Shown here piece by piece: positions 7,277 through 15,720 of a DNA stretch of 64,000 nt (position 1 is its first letter; each line of letters opens with the position of its first letter). This DNA is from Brevundimonas intermedia (GTDB lineage: Bacteria > Pseudomonadota > Alphaproteobacteria > Caulobacterales > Caulobacteraceae), in assembly GCF_027922165.1 (NCBI RefSeq), contig NZ_BSFD01000011.1:702620-766619 (forward strand). The letters run 5' to 3'. The notes under the pieces are model-generated. The model did no database searches and had not been told where the DNA came from. It saw only the letters and a program-made list of their open reading frames with translations. The position numbers were made by a program, and so were the translations under genes.

Positions 7277-7909
7277 TCAGCCGCCGTAGCGCAGTCTCTG
7301 CAGCAGGAAGGCGAACTGTTCGGCCCCGGCGAGGGCTGTGACGATCCAGACCGCTACGGCTGCGACGCCGAAAACGATGAGGATGCTTCCGAGCCGCCTG
7401 TGTCCGAGGTCGAGGGACTGAACTTCGCGTCCAGCATCGCGGAAGCGATGTAGAACAGTTCGGTCATCACCCCGCCAGGCGTTAGGAAGTGGGCTTGCTT
7501 GCGCGTGCCCTCCACCAAATGCCGGATCATGAGGCGCTTCGTTTCCGTGGTCGCCATCGTCGCTAGGATGGCTTCCATTTCGCGCCAGCTGATGGGCGGG
7601 ATGGTATCGTCGAGATGGGTCATGGGGCGTCCTTTCAGCCGCTCCAACTGGCCCGATCCCCAACGTCGCCGCCATTGCGACCCCTTCGTATTGGGAATCG
7701 TTCGGAGGGCCCTCGACCGCCGCCAACACCAATGCCGCCGCCACCCGGTTCTCGACCGCAAGCTTACGCGCGGCGTTCTCGCAATGCTTGTCCACGGTCC
7801 CGGGCTTGATCCCCAGAGTCCGCGCGATCTGCTTGGAATTATGGTGCGCGTGGACCAGCCGCAGACATTCGCGCTCTCGCGCCGTCAGCAGTTCCAAAAT
7901 CTCGGACAT
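7277..7909 (-). CDS. LuxR-type HTH protein with an out-of-frame middle and C-terminal membrane helix (possibly disrupted)
   Basis: Residues 1-65 (LLTARERECLRLVHAHHNSK, then QIARTLGIKPGTVDKHCENAARKL) are a clear LuxR/GerE helix-turn-helix, started by an ATG with GGGGGAG a few bases upstream. The frame stays open to 7277 and ends in a convincing membrane helix (SILIVFGVAAVAVWIVTALA). The middle of the frame, about residues 95-155, uses codons with poor GC at third positions. A different frame there (7354-7623) has normal third-position GC and its own start. Either two genes overlap, or an indel has moved the coding frame twice. The annotation as one 210-residue protein is provisional. Confidence 0.5.
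   Translation of the reverse strand: MSEILELLTARERECLRLVHAHHNSKQIARTLGIKPGTVDKHCENAARKLAVENRVAAALVLAAVEGPPNDSQYEGVAMAATLGIGPVGAAERTPHDPSRRYHPAHQLARNGSHPSDDGDHGNEAPHDPAFGGGHAQASPLPNAWRGDDRTVLHRFRDAGREVQSLDLGHRRLGSILIVFGVAAVAVWIVTALAGAEQFAFLLQRLRYGG
7354..7623 (-). CDS. Small protein overlapping the LuxR-type gene in another frame
   Basis: About 89 residues starting MTHLDDTIPPISWREMEAIL. The ATG has AAAGGA seven bases upstream, a better ribosome site than most in the region, and codons of the first 68 residues have the high third-position GC of real genes here. The last 20 residues (SPSTSDTGGSEASSSFSAS) look like a shadow of the hydrophobic helix encoded in the neighbouring frame. The gene may therefore have lost its natural end by a frameshift near 7430. 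No family recognised. Confidence 0.5.
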   Translation of the reverse strand: MTHLDDTIPPISWREMEAILATMATTETKRLMIRHLVEGTRKQAHFLTPGGVMTELFYIASAMLDAKFSPSTSDTGGSEASSSFSASQP

Positions 7910-8142
7910 CGCCGTCTCCCCCTCGCCCCACCTATGTCGCGCGGACGACGCCGAGCGGCAACGGTATTAACGCGAATTCGCCAGCCTCCGGCGGGCGCTC
8001 CAAACGCGTCCATAACGCGGCACGCCGATCATCGTCTCGGTACGCGCCTCAGCCGACCTTACGGCCAGCTGCCGCGAGGCGCAGGCGTGACGATCGCGCT
8101 GCTACGGATCGGCCAAGGAGTTGGTTTAGGGATTTGAGGGGG

Positions 8143-8234
8143 TGGCGGAGACGGAGGGATTCGAACCCTCGGTACCCCTTACGGGGTACGACGATTTAGC
8201 AAACCGTTGCCTTCAGCCACTCGGCCACGTCTCC
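8143..8234 (-). tRNA. tRNA-Ser (GCT)
   Basis: Read on the minus strand it begins GGAGACGTGGCCGAGTGGCT and ends with the T-arm GGTTCGAATCC and acceptor CGTCTCCGCCA, so CCA is encoded. The 7-bp acceptor stem GGAGACG/CGTCTCC is perfect. The anticodon loop TTGCTAA gives anticodon GCT (8200-8198). A long variable arm of the form GTACCCC-GTAA-GGGGTAC is typical of class II tRNA-Ser. An accessory-looking gene segment lies on its 3' side. Confidence 0.95.
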
Positions 8235-8358
8235 AGCGAAGGGCTCGATAGCCGAGCATGATGCGTCGTGCAATCCGGTTCGAAGCAAAGACTTGTTGTT
8301 AACGCGACATAGAGGCGAACCGTGCTCTCTGGAGGCTCTTCCAGACCCACGGATCGCC

Positions 8359-9849
8359 ATGCCTGACTGCGCCTCTTCCCTCGCCCCCGCGACCATGATC
8401 GACGGGGCGGCGTCCGGACGGGCCGGGCGGGGTCCGTTTCGGCCGGAGGTCTGGCTGAATGCGCGCCAGAGGTCCAGCGTGCGCCTGGCTGTCTATTATT
8501 TCCGCGCCGCCGATGTCGCGGTCGCCGCCGGCCTGGCCCTCGCGGCCCTGTGGGCGCTGGGGGATCTGGATCCCCGGACCCTCACCCTGGGCGCCGTCAT
8601 CCCCCTGGCCGTGGGCGCGGTCGCGATCCTGGCCCTTCTGCGCGGCCTGGGCCTGTATCGATTCGGGCCGAACCCGGCGCCCCTGATCCATCTGGCCTGC
8701 GTGGTCCTGGCCGGCGGGCTGGCGACCGGGGCGGCGCTGGGCCTGGGTCTCGCGCTGGGCCAGGGTCTGGGCCCGGTGATTCCCTGGGGCGTGGGGACGA
8801 CCCTGGTCCTGATCGCCCTGCACGGCCTGTGGCTGACGCTGGTGGCGCGTTGGCGTCGCCAAGGCGCCCTGTCGCCCAACATCGTCATCGTGGGCGCCAC
8901 CCGTAACGCCGAGGCCCTGATCGAGCGGGCTCTTGAGCGGCGCGACCTCAATGTGCTGGGCGTGTTCGACGACCGACTGGCCCGTTCGCCCGACAGCCTG
9001 GCCGGGGTGCCCGTGCTCGGGGCCGCCGACGCCCTGCTGAGCCACCGGATGCTGCCCTATGTCGACCGCATCATCCTGGCCATCGACGCCGAGGCCGGGC
9101 CGCGCGTGCGCGACCTGACGCGCCGGCTCGAGACCCTGCCCAATCCGCTGACCATCCTCGTCGATTCCGAGACCGGGCGGGACGCGGTCCTGACCCGGCT
9201 GGCCGGCGCCCCCCTGGCCCAGATCGGCGGCGGCAGCCCCGACGCCCGCGCCTTCGTCAAACGGCTGCAAGATCTGGTCATCGGCGCCCTGGCCCTGATC
9301 GCCGCCGCCCCGGTCATGGCGGTGATCGCCCTGGCCATCCGCCTGGACAGCCCCGGCCCGATCTTCTTCCGCCAGCGCCGCCACGGCTTCAACCAGGAAG
9401 CCATTGTGGTGTGGAAATTCCGCTCGATGCGCCACGCCGCCGCCGACGCCACCGCCAGCCGCCAGATCACCGCCAATGACGACCGTGTCACCCGTGTCGG
9501 CCGCTTCATCCGCGCCACCAGCCTGGACGAGCTGCCCCAGATCTTCAACGTCCTGACCGGCGAGATGTCCCTGGTCGGTCCCCGCCCCCACGCCATCGGC
9601 ATGAAGACCGGCGAGACCGAATCCGCTCTGCTGGTCGCCGAATACGCCCACCGCCACCGCATCAAGCCCGGCATGACCGGCTGGGCCGCCATCAAGGGCT
9701 CGCGCGGCCCGGTCAACACCGAGGCCGAGGTGCGCCGCCGGGTTGAGCTGGACGTCGACTATATCCAGCGCCAGTCCTTCTGGCTGGACTTGTGGATCAT
9801 TCTGATCACCGTGCCCGTCCTGCTGGGCGACCGGGCCGCCGTCAGGTGA
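8359..9849 (+). CDS. Polyprenyl-phosphate sugar-phosphate transferase initiating polysaccharide synthesis (HfsE/WcaJ-like)
   Basis: About 496 residues. This class loads the first sugar phosphate onto undecaprenyl phosphate at the inner membrane. Four hydrophobic helices lie at about 45-155, a Rossmann-like CoA-binding region follows (NIVIVGATRNAEALIERALE), then the C-terminal bacterial sugar transferase domain: FFRQRRHGFN, WKFRSMR, SLDELPQ, LVGPRPHA, KPGMTGWAAIKGSRG. The start at 8359 was chosen over 8293 as the first ATG before a plausible cytoplasmic tail; 8395 is also possible. It leads an operon whose next three genes overlap by a few bases. Gene order resembles the Caulobacter holdfast hfsE-hfsF arrangement, though another capsule or exopolysaccharide is possible. 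Confidence 0.88.
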   Translation: MPDCASSLAPATMIDGAASGRAGRGPFRPEVWLNARQRSSVRLAVYYFRAADVAVAAGLALAALWALGDLDPRTLTLGAVIPLAVGAVAILALLRGLGLYRFGPNPAPLIHLACVVLAGGLATGAALGLGLALGQGLGPVIPWGVGTTLVLIALHGLWLTLVARWRRQGALSPNIVIVGATRNAEALIERALERRDLNVLGVFDDRLARSPDSLAGVPVLGAADALLSHRMLPYVDRIILAIDAEAGPRVRDLTRRLETLPNPLTILVDSETGRDAVLTRLAGAPLAQIGGGSPDARAFVKRLQDLVIGALALIAAAPVMAVIALAIRLDSPGPIFFRQRRHGFNQEAIVVWKFRSMRHAAADATASRQITANDDRVTRVGRFIRATSLDELPQIFNVLTGEMSLVGPRPHAIGMKTGETESALLVAEYAHRHRIKPGMTGWAAIKGSRGPVNTEAEVRRRVELDVDYIQRQSFWLDLWIILITVPVLLGDRAAVR

Positions 9850-11306
9850 GCGAGACGCGCATGTTCTGGCGCGGCGTCTGGGGCTATCTGCCGGCCCAGA
9901 TCGTCCAGGGCGTGGTCGGTTTCCTGACCATCGTCGTCTTCACCCGCCTGCTCAGCCCCGAGGATTTCGGCCGTTACGCCCTGGCCTTCTCGGTCACCAG
10001 CCTGGCCCATACGGTCAGCTTCAGCTGGCTGGAGGCCGCTATGGCCCGCTTCTGGGCGGCCGAGCGCACGCCGGGCGGCTTGGCCACCCATTTCGCCAGC
10101 CTGTACCGGACGTCTTTCGCCGTGATCGCCGTCTTCGTGCCGCTGGCCGCCCTGGTGGTCTGGCTTCTGCCCCTGACCCCGGCCTTCAAGCTGGCGGTCG
10201 GATTCGGCCTGGCCGGGGCGCCGATCCGCAACCTGGCCAAGCTCGCGCAGGAGCGTTATCGCGCGGCCGGCGAGGTGTCCAAGGCCGCCACGGTCGATAT
10301 GGCCGTCGCCGTCCTGGGCTTCCTGGTCGGGGCCGGTTTCGCCCTGGCCGGCGCCGGTGCGGCCTCGCCCCTGCTGGGACTGATGATCGCCCCGCTGTTC
10401 GCCCTGCCCTTCATCCTGCCGGGCGAACTGCGCCAGTCGGCCGGCGGAACCGTGGATCGCGCGCGGCTGAAGGCCTACGCCGCCTACGGCTATCCGATCG
10501 CGGCGTCGCTGACCCTGGCCCTGGTCCTGGCCTCGACCGACCGTTTCCTGCTGGCGGCCTTCATGGATGCGGCGGCGGTCGGCGCCTATCACGCCAGCTA
10601 CAGCCTGGCGAACCGCACCCTGGACGTGATGTTCATCTGGCTGGGCGCAGCCGGCGCCCCGGCCATGGTCATGGCGCTGGAGCGCGGCGGTCGCGAGGCT
10701 CTGCGCCAGACGGCCCTGGAACAGGGCTCGACCCTGATCCTGATCGGCCTGCCCGCCGCCGTCGGCCTGTCCCTGGTCGCTCGCCCCCTCGCCGAGCTGA
10801 TGATCGGCCCCGAGCTGCGCGTCGCCGCCGCCCTGGTGACGCCCTGGATCGCGGCCTCGGCCTTCATGTCCGGCCTGATCGCCTATTATTTCGGTTTCGG
10901 CTTCACCCTGGGCAAGAAGACCGGCCTGCTGCTGGTCACCATGGCTGTTCCGGCGCTGGCCAACATCGTCCTGAACCTGGTGCTGATCCCCCGGCTGGGC
11001 GTGCTGGGCGCCGCCGTCGCCACAGCCCTCAGCTTCGCCATAGGCCTGGTCGCCTGTCTGCTGATCAGCCGCCGCGCCATCGCCCTGCCCGTTCCGTGGG
11101 AAGCCCTGATCCGTTGCGGCGTCGCTTCGACCGGCATGGCCCTGGTGGTCTGGCGCCTTCCGCCGCTGGGCGGTTTTGTTGAACTGGTGCTGGACGCGAG
11201 CGTCGGCGGACTGGTCTATGCGGCCCTGGCGCTCACCCTGAACGCCGCCGGGGTGCGCGACGTGCTGAACCGACTGATCCAGTCCCGACGGGGGGCGACG
11301 GCATGA
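9846..11306 (+). CDS. Polysaccharide flippase (Wzx/HfsF-like, MATE/MVF superfamily)
   Basis: About 486 residues with roughly 14 hydrophobic segments. The opening FWRGVWGYLPAQIVQGVVGF and TRLLSPEDFGRYALAFSVTS are characteristic of Wzx-type lipid-linked oligosaccharide flippases. The GTG at 9846 overlaps the preceding stop (GTGA); an ATG at 9861 is an alternative. Its place straight after the initiating transferase indicates that it turns the finished lipid-linked repeat unit to the periplasmic face. Confidence 0.87.
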   Translation: MSETRMFWRGVWGYLPAQIVQGVVGFLTIVVFTRLLSPEDFGRYALAFSVTSLAHTVSFSWLEAAMARFWAAERTPGGLATHFASLYRTSFAVIAVFVPLAALVVWLLPLTPAFKLAVGFGLAGAPIRNLAKLAQERYRAAGEVSKAATVDMAVAVLGFLVGAGFALAGAGAASPLLGLMIAPLFALPFILPGELRQSAGGTVDRARLKAYAAYGYPIAASLTLALVLASTDRFLLAAFMDAAAVGAYHASYSLANRTLDVMFIWLGAAGAPAMVMALERGGREALRQTALEQGSTLILIGLPAAVGLSLVARPLAELMIGPELRVAAALVTPWIAASAFMSGLIAYYFGFGFTLGKKTGLLLVTMAVPALANIVLNLVLIPRLGVLGAAVATALSFAIGLVACLLISRRAIALPVPWEALIRCGVASTGMALVVWRLPPLGGFVELVLDASVGGLVYAALALTLNAAGVRDVLNRLIQSRRGATA

Positions 11307-12244
11307 GCGGCTCCCGCGCCGACATCCACGACAACCCCGGCTGGGCCGCCGCCCGGCCCGTCCTGTCGGTCCTGATCCCCTTCCTGCGCGACGATCCCGA
11401 ACCCCTGCTGCGTCGGCTGGATACCGAAGGCTCCGCCCTGGCCGGCCGGGTCGAGCTGATCCTGCTGGACGACGGCACCGGCGACGCCGCCCTGACCGCC
11501 CGGCTGAAGGCGGCGCTGGACGCCCTGGCCCTGCCCGCCCGGCTCGTCACCCTGTCCGCCAACGAAGGCCGGGCGCGCGGTCGCAACCGGCTGACCATCG
11601 CCGCCCGCGCCGGGTCCTGGCTATTCCTCGACAGCGACATGAAGCCGGACAGCCCGCGCTTCCTCCAGACCTGGGTCGATCTGATCACGCGCGACGACCC
11701 GGCTGTAGCCTTCGGCGGTTTCTCGCTGAAACAGGCGCCGCGCGACCGCCGCTTCGCCGTCCACCGCGCCCTGTCCGGCGCCAGCGAGTGCGTCCGCGCC
11801 GCCCAGCGCGCCAAGACGCCCGAGAAATACGTCTACACCTCCAACCTGCTGGTCCGGCGCGATGTCTTCGCCGTCGAATCCTTCGACCCCGGCTTCACAG
11901 GCTGGGGCTGGGAGGATGTCGAATGGGCCATGCGGGTCGCCCGCCGGTTCCAGGTGGTTCACATCGACAACCCGGCCACGCACATGGGCCTGGACACGGT
12001 GGCGGACCTGGCGCGCAAGTTTGACCAGGGCGCCGCCAACTTCGCCCGCGTCGTCGCCCTGCACCCGGCCATCGTCCAGACCTACCCCAGCTACAAGGCC
12101 GCCCGCGCCCTGAAACGGCTGCCTTCCCTGCCCCTGATCCGTCGCATGGCCCGGGGTGCGGCCCTGTCGCCCCTGTTGCCGACCCGCACCCGCGCCTTCG
12201 CCCTGCGCCTGTATCGCGCCGCCGTCTATGCGGACGCGATCTGA
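11303..12244 (+). CDS. Family 2 glycosyltransferase
   Basis: 313 residues with a GT-A fold. LSVLIPFLRDD begins the domain, ELILLDDGTGD and SWLFLDSDMKPD supply the nucleotide- and metal-binding Asp residues (the DxD equivalent), and GFTGWGWEDVEWAMRV is the acceptor-side GWGxED motif seen in chondroitin-synthase-like GT2 enzymes. The ATG overlaps the stop of the flippase. It probably adds a sugar to the lipid-linked intermediate; the sugar cannot be told. Confidence 0.88.
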   Translation: MSGSRADIHDNPGWAAARPVLSVLIPFLRDDPEPLLRRLDTEGSALAGRVELILLDDGTGDAALTARLKAALDALALPARLVTLSANEGRARGRNRLTIAARAGSWLFLDSDMKPDSPRFLQTWVDLITRDDPAVAFGGFSLKQAPRDRRFAVHRALSGASECVRAAQRAKTPEKYVYTSNLLVRRDVFAVESFDPGFTGWGWEDVEWAMRVARRFQVVHIDNPATHMGLDTVADLARKFDQGAANFARVVALHPAIVQTYPSYKAARALKRLPSLPLIRRMARGAALSPLLPTRTRAFALRLYRAAVYADAI

Positions 12245-13176
12245 TGCAGAATGTCGCCGTCGTCATTCCCACCCTGCGTCGCCCGGCCATGCTGGAGCGG
12301 GCCCTGCGTTCGGTCTTCGCCCAGGTCGGGTCGCTGGACCGGATCGCCGCCGTGGTCGTCGCCGACAATGACCCCGACGGTTCGGCCGCCGCCCTGATCG
12401 ACCGCCTGCGGGCCGAGACGCCGGTTCCCTTGACCTACGCCCACGCCCCCGTCCCCGGCGTCGCCACGGCCCGCAACATCGGCTTGGCCGCTACGGACGC
12501 TCCCCTGATCGCCTTCCTCGACGACGACGAGGCCGCCTCCCCCGGCTGGCTGGCCGCCCTGTTGCAGGCCCAGTCTCAGACCGGCGCCGACGTCCTGTTC
12601 GGCCCCATCCGCGGTCGTGTGCCCGACGGAACCGGCTGGACCACCCCCTATCTGGAGCGGTTCTTCGGCCGCGACGGCCCGACCCAGACCGGCCTGACCG
12701 ACCAGATCCACGGCTGCGGCAACAGCCTGATGGTCCGCGCCACCGCCCTGCCCGGCCCCGCCCCCTTCGATGCCGCCATGGACCAGACCGGGGGCGAGGA
12801 CGACCGCCTGTTCACCGCCCTGCAAGCGCGCGGCGGCCGGTTCGGCTGGGCCGCAGACGCCTGGGTGGACGAGTTCGCGCCCCCCGACCGCGCCACCCTG
12901 AACTACGCCCTGCTGCGCGCCTTCGCCTATGGCCAGAGCCCCAGCCAGATGGCCGCCGCCCGCCGCGACTGGCCCGGCGTCGCCCGCTGGATGCTGATCG
13001 GCGCCGCCCAGGCCGCCGTCTGGGCCCTCGCCTCCCTCGCCCTGACCCTGCTTCGCCGCCCCGCCCGCGCCGAAACCCTGGACCGCACCGCGCGGGGATT
13101 GGGCAAGATCTTCTGGACCAAAGGGTTCGAGCCGAAACTCTATGGCGCGGCGATGATGAGGCGGAGCACCACCTGA
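12244..13176 (+). CDS. Family 2 glycosyltransferase
   Basis: 310 residues. VAVVIPTLRRPAMLERALRS starts a GT2 domain, VVVADNDPDGS gives the uridine-site Asp, PGVATARNIGLA is the usual third motif, and IAFLDDDEAASPGWL carries the DDD metal motif. A Gly-Gly-Glu-Asp at about 182 is the likely catalytic-base region. A hydrophobic stretch near 258-275 may anchor the C-terminus. The start overlaps the previous stop (TGATG), so the four genes from 8359 form one operon. Confidence 0.88.
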   Translation: MQNVAVVIPTLRRPAMLERALRSVFAQVGSLDRIAAVVVADNDPDGSAAALIDRLRAETPVPLTYAHAPVPGVATARNIGLAATDAPLIAFLDDDEAASPGWLAALLQAQSQTGADVLFGPIRGRVPDGTGWTTPYLERFFGRDGPTQTGLTDQIHGCGNSLMVRATALPGPAPFDAAMDQTGGEDDRLFTALQARGGRFGWAADAWVDEFAPPDRATLNYALLRAFAYGQSPSQMAAARRDWPGVARWMLIGAAQAAVWALASLALTLLRRPARAETLDRTARGLGKIFWTKGFEPKLYGAAMMRRSTT

Positions 13177-13355
13177 GCCGGGACGATGGGCCCGCGCGCA
13201 CAATTCCGAAGACGAACCGTCGTATTATCAAGCGGTTGAATATTAAAAGGGCGATCAAACCAACGCCCTGCGGATCGGAGTTATGATCTGGCGCTGGTCT
13301 TTGACATCGCGATCCAGAAGAGCTGAAGGGCCGAGCCCTCGCGCCGCAGAATAGA

Positions 13356-13399
13356 CGAAAATAGACTCATTTTTTTTCGAGTCGATTGAGTCTATTTCG
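13356..13399. terminator. AT-rich hairpin between convergent operons
   Basis: CGAAAATAGACTCA and TGAGTCTATTTCG form a 13-bp stem (one bulged A) around a 17-base loop that contains eight consecutive T. It lies between the convergent ends of the plus-strand glycosyltransferase operon and the minus-strand HfsB-like gene, so a bidirectional terminator is likely. The low GC is striking for this genome. Confidence 0.6.
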
Positions 13400-13407
13400 C
13401 TCGGGCC

Positions 13408-14109
13408 TCAGCCCGCCAGCCGGCTCAGGAACTTGGGCGGCTTGTAGGTCGAACGGTTCATGACCACCCCGGCGATGCGGCCGCCGACCGCCTCGATCTC
13501 GTCGCGCAGGATCACCGGTCCGCTCGCGGTCGCCCCGCCGGCCGCCACCACCAGCACCGTCATGTCGACGAAGGGCGCCAGGATGATCGCCATGTCGTTG
13601 CGGTCCGCCGCCGGGCTGTCGATGACGATGGTGTCGGCGTGCGGCCTCAAGGCGTCCCAATAGCGCGGCTCGCCCACCGCCTCGACGCGGTGGCCCGAGC
13701 GCAGCGACTCCATGTGGAACCGGGTCGTCCACAGACGCCCGCCTAGGCAAGGGCGTGCGGTCAACAGGCGCGCAGGTGGAACCGGCTTGCCGTCCCGCCC
13801 CGTCGGCGCCGGGGTGACGGCGAAAAAGCTGGACCCGTCGGGCGAGGCCTGGGCCGGCTTGCCCAGTTGGCCGAACCGGTCCGGTTCGGCGGCGATGGCG
13901 TCCAGCTGGCCCTGCTGGGCCAGGTCTCCGTCCACCAGCCATACCGGCTTGCGCGCCCGAACGGCGGCCAGCCGCGCAAACTCTCGCGCCACAGTCGAGA
14001 CCCCTTCGCCCGTCGTGGCGGCGGCGAACTGGATCACGCGGGCGCGATGCGCCGGAGCAGGCCCCAGCGCCGCCCACAGACCGGCCATTTCGGACGTCAG
14101 ATCGACCAT
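13408..14109 (-). CDS. CpsD/HfsB-like P-loop protein of polysaccharide export, degenerate Walker A
   Basis: 233 residues, of the tyrosine-autokinase/ParA-like family that partners Wzz-type proteins. VIQFAAATTGEGVSTVAREF is the Walker A region, but the usual GEGKS/T lysine is Val37. PVWLVDGDLAQQG is Walker A' and ADTIVIDSPAADRND is Walker B. The C-terminal Tyr cluster of true BY-kinases is absent; only Tyr224 is near the end. It probably acts as a regulatory partner rather than a strong kinase. It lies 50 bases downstream of the HfsA-like gene on the same strand, matching the Caulobacter hfsA-hfsB order. Confidence 0.8.
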   Translation of the reverse strand: MVDLTSEMAGLWAALGPAPAHRARVIQFAAATTGEGVSTVAREFARLAAVRARKPVWLVDGDLAQQGQLDAIAAEPDRFGQLGKPAQASPDGSSFFAVTPAPTGRDGKPVPPARLLTARPCLGGRLWTTRFHMESLRSGHRVEAVGEPRYWDALRPHADTIVIDSPAADRNDMAIILAPFVDMTVLVVAAGGATASGPVILRDEIEAVGGRIAGVVMNRSTYKPPKFLSRLAG

Positions 14110-14159
14110 CGAATCGCTATGCGCGCTCCATCAGGCCGCAGCCTATCACGGCCACGCGC

Positions 14160-15599
14160 CTAGTGCGCCTTGGCCGGCGCCACCGCCAGGACCGGCATGT
14201 CCAGGGTCCGCCGCACCGAATCCGGCGTCGAGAAGCCCCGCCGCGTAAAGATCCGCAGCAAGCCCAGGCACAGGGCCGTGAAGGCGGCGAACAGGAGGAC
14301 GGCGGCCAGGGCCGGAACCTTGAGGCTCTTGCCGGTCGCCGGCGGCTGCGCCCGCTCGATCACGGTGACATTGTCGGCGCCGGCGGCGACCAGGGCGTTG
14401 TCCGCCCGACTCTGGCTCTCGCGCTGCTGGAACTCGCGGATGTTGGCGGTCAGGACCTCGCGGTTGCCCGCCAAGGTCGCGTTCTCGGACTCCAGCGCCG
14501 TCAGCCGCGCCTGCCGCGACCGGATGTCGGCCAGCTGGCGGTCCAGCGCGCCCAGACGCGCGGCCAGGGCGTCCCTGTCGGCCTGGGTGTTGATCCGGTT
14601 GGTCTCCAGCTCGGTCCAGACCGGGTTCGGCCCGGTGCGAACCTCCTTGGGCCCGACCGCGGTGCCCGTGCCCACATAGGCCTGCAACTGGGCGATCCGC
14701 GCCTCGATGTCCCTCACCGGCTGGGCGTCGGGCTGGTAACGGGACAGCAGCTGTTCCCGCTCGGTCCGCAGCTGCAGCACCTGGTCCTGGGCCGAGATGT
14801 TCAGGTCCTGCTGAAGGGCCACCTCCGCCGGCGTCGCCGCCTGCTGCGCCACCAGGGTGTTCAGCCTCTGGCTGGTCTGGTTCAGCTGGCTCTGGGTCGA
14901 CATCCGGTCGGTGAAGACCGTCTGGTAGACTGCGGCCAGGGTCGTCTTGGCGGCGGTGAAGTCGCCGATGTCGTTGCTGGTCAGGAACTGCTCATAGGCC
15001 TGATCCGCCGCGCTCAGATCGCCCTCGAACGCCAGCCTCTGGGTGGCGATAGCCGGGGTCTTGTCCTGGAACACCTCGCGGCGATAGGCGAGGTATTGCT
15101 CGATCACCGTGTTCAGCACCCGCGCCGCCCGCTCGGGATCGTCGGCCTCATAGCTCAGGCGGATGACCGCGCTGCCCGGCGCCGTGCCGACGCCCAGGCT
15201 TCCGCCGACCAGCTTGCGCGCCGCCGCCTCGGCCTGGGCCTTGGATCCCGTCGGCGTCTTGCCCAGGATGGCCGCCGGCCCCAGCGCCTCCACCACGCGC
15301 TGACGCACCTGTCCCGAACTGAGTATCGCCGCCTCGGAGTTCGCGACCTCGTCCCCCTGCGGCGCCTGCCCCCGCTCCGCCGTGCCGACACGCGGCTGAT
15401 AGACATACTCCTGGCCCACGCCCGCAAACACCGCGCCCTGGGCCGTATAGGTCTTCTTCAGCGTCAACACCGCCGCCGCCCCCAGGGCGAAGATGACCAG
15501 GAAGACGACGATCATCAGCACCAGTTCGCGGAACAGAAGGCCGACGACATCCAGCACGCCGTAACGCGGTCGGGTCGTGACATAGGCCGTCGAACGCAT
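14160..15599 (-). CDS. Wzz/HfsA-like polysaccharide co-polymerase and export protein
   Basis: 479 residues. Membrane helix 1 is at about 24-47 (LFRELVLMIVVFLVIFALGA) and helix 2 at about 433-455 (LAAVLLFAAFTALCLGLLRI), enclosing a large periplasmic part with long heptad-like helices between about 195 and 400. VIERAQPPATGKSLKVPA just before helix 2 is the Pro-rich Wzz signature. There is no fused kinase domain; the separate HfsB-like gene follows. The protein should span the periplasm and couple polymerisation to the outer-membrane exporter encoded divergently. Confidence 0.88.
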   Translation of the reverse strand: MRSTAYVTTRPRYGVLDVVGLLFRELVLMIVVFLVIFALGAAAVLTLKKTYTAQGAVFAGVGQEYVYQPRVGTAERGQAPQGDEVANSEAAILSSGQVRQRVVEALGPAAILGKTPTGSKAQAEAAARKLVGGSLGVGTAPGSAVIRLSYEADDPERAARVLNTVIEQYLAYRREVFQDKTPAIATQRLAFEGDLSAADQAYEQFLTSNDIGDFTAAKTTLAAVYQTVFTDRMSTQSQLNQTSQRLNTLVAQQAATPAEVALQQDLNISAQDQVLQLRTEREQLLSRYQPDAQPVRDIEARIAQLQAYVGTGTAVGPKEVRTGPNPVWTELETNRINTQADRDALAARLGALDRQLADIRSRQARLTALESENATLAGNREVLTANIREFQQRESQSRADNALVAAGADNVTVIERAQPPATGKSLKVPALAAVLLFAAFTALCLGLLRIFTRRGFSTPDSVRRTLDMPVLAVAPAKAH

Positions 15600-15720
15600 G
15601 GGCGGGCGAATCCAGGAAACTCTCGTTGGGATTCACCCTTCACCCAGCGGCGTTAACCATCGGTTACCCATAAGGCGCGAGGCTGCAATCAACCTGTTCT
15701 CGCCGGACCAAACCGATTCC

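Noticed and set aside
8196..8396. Open frame on the minus strand across the tRNA
   Set aside because: It translates the tRNA-Ser gene itself (GDVAEWLKA type) and lacks a start signal.
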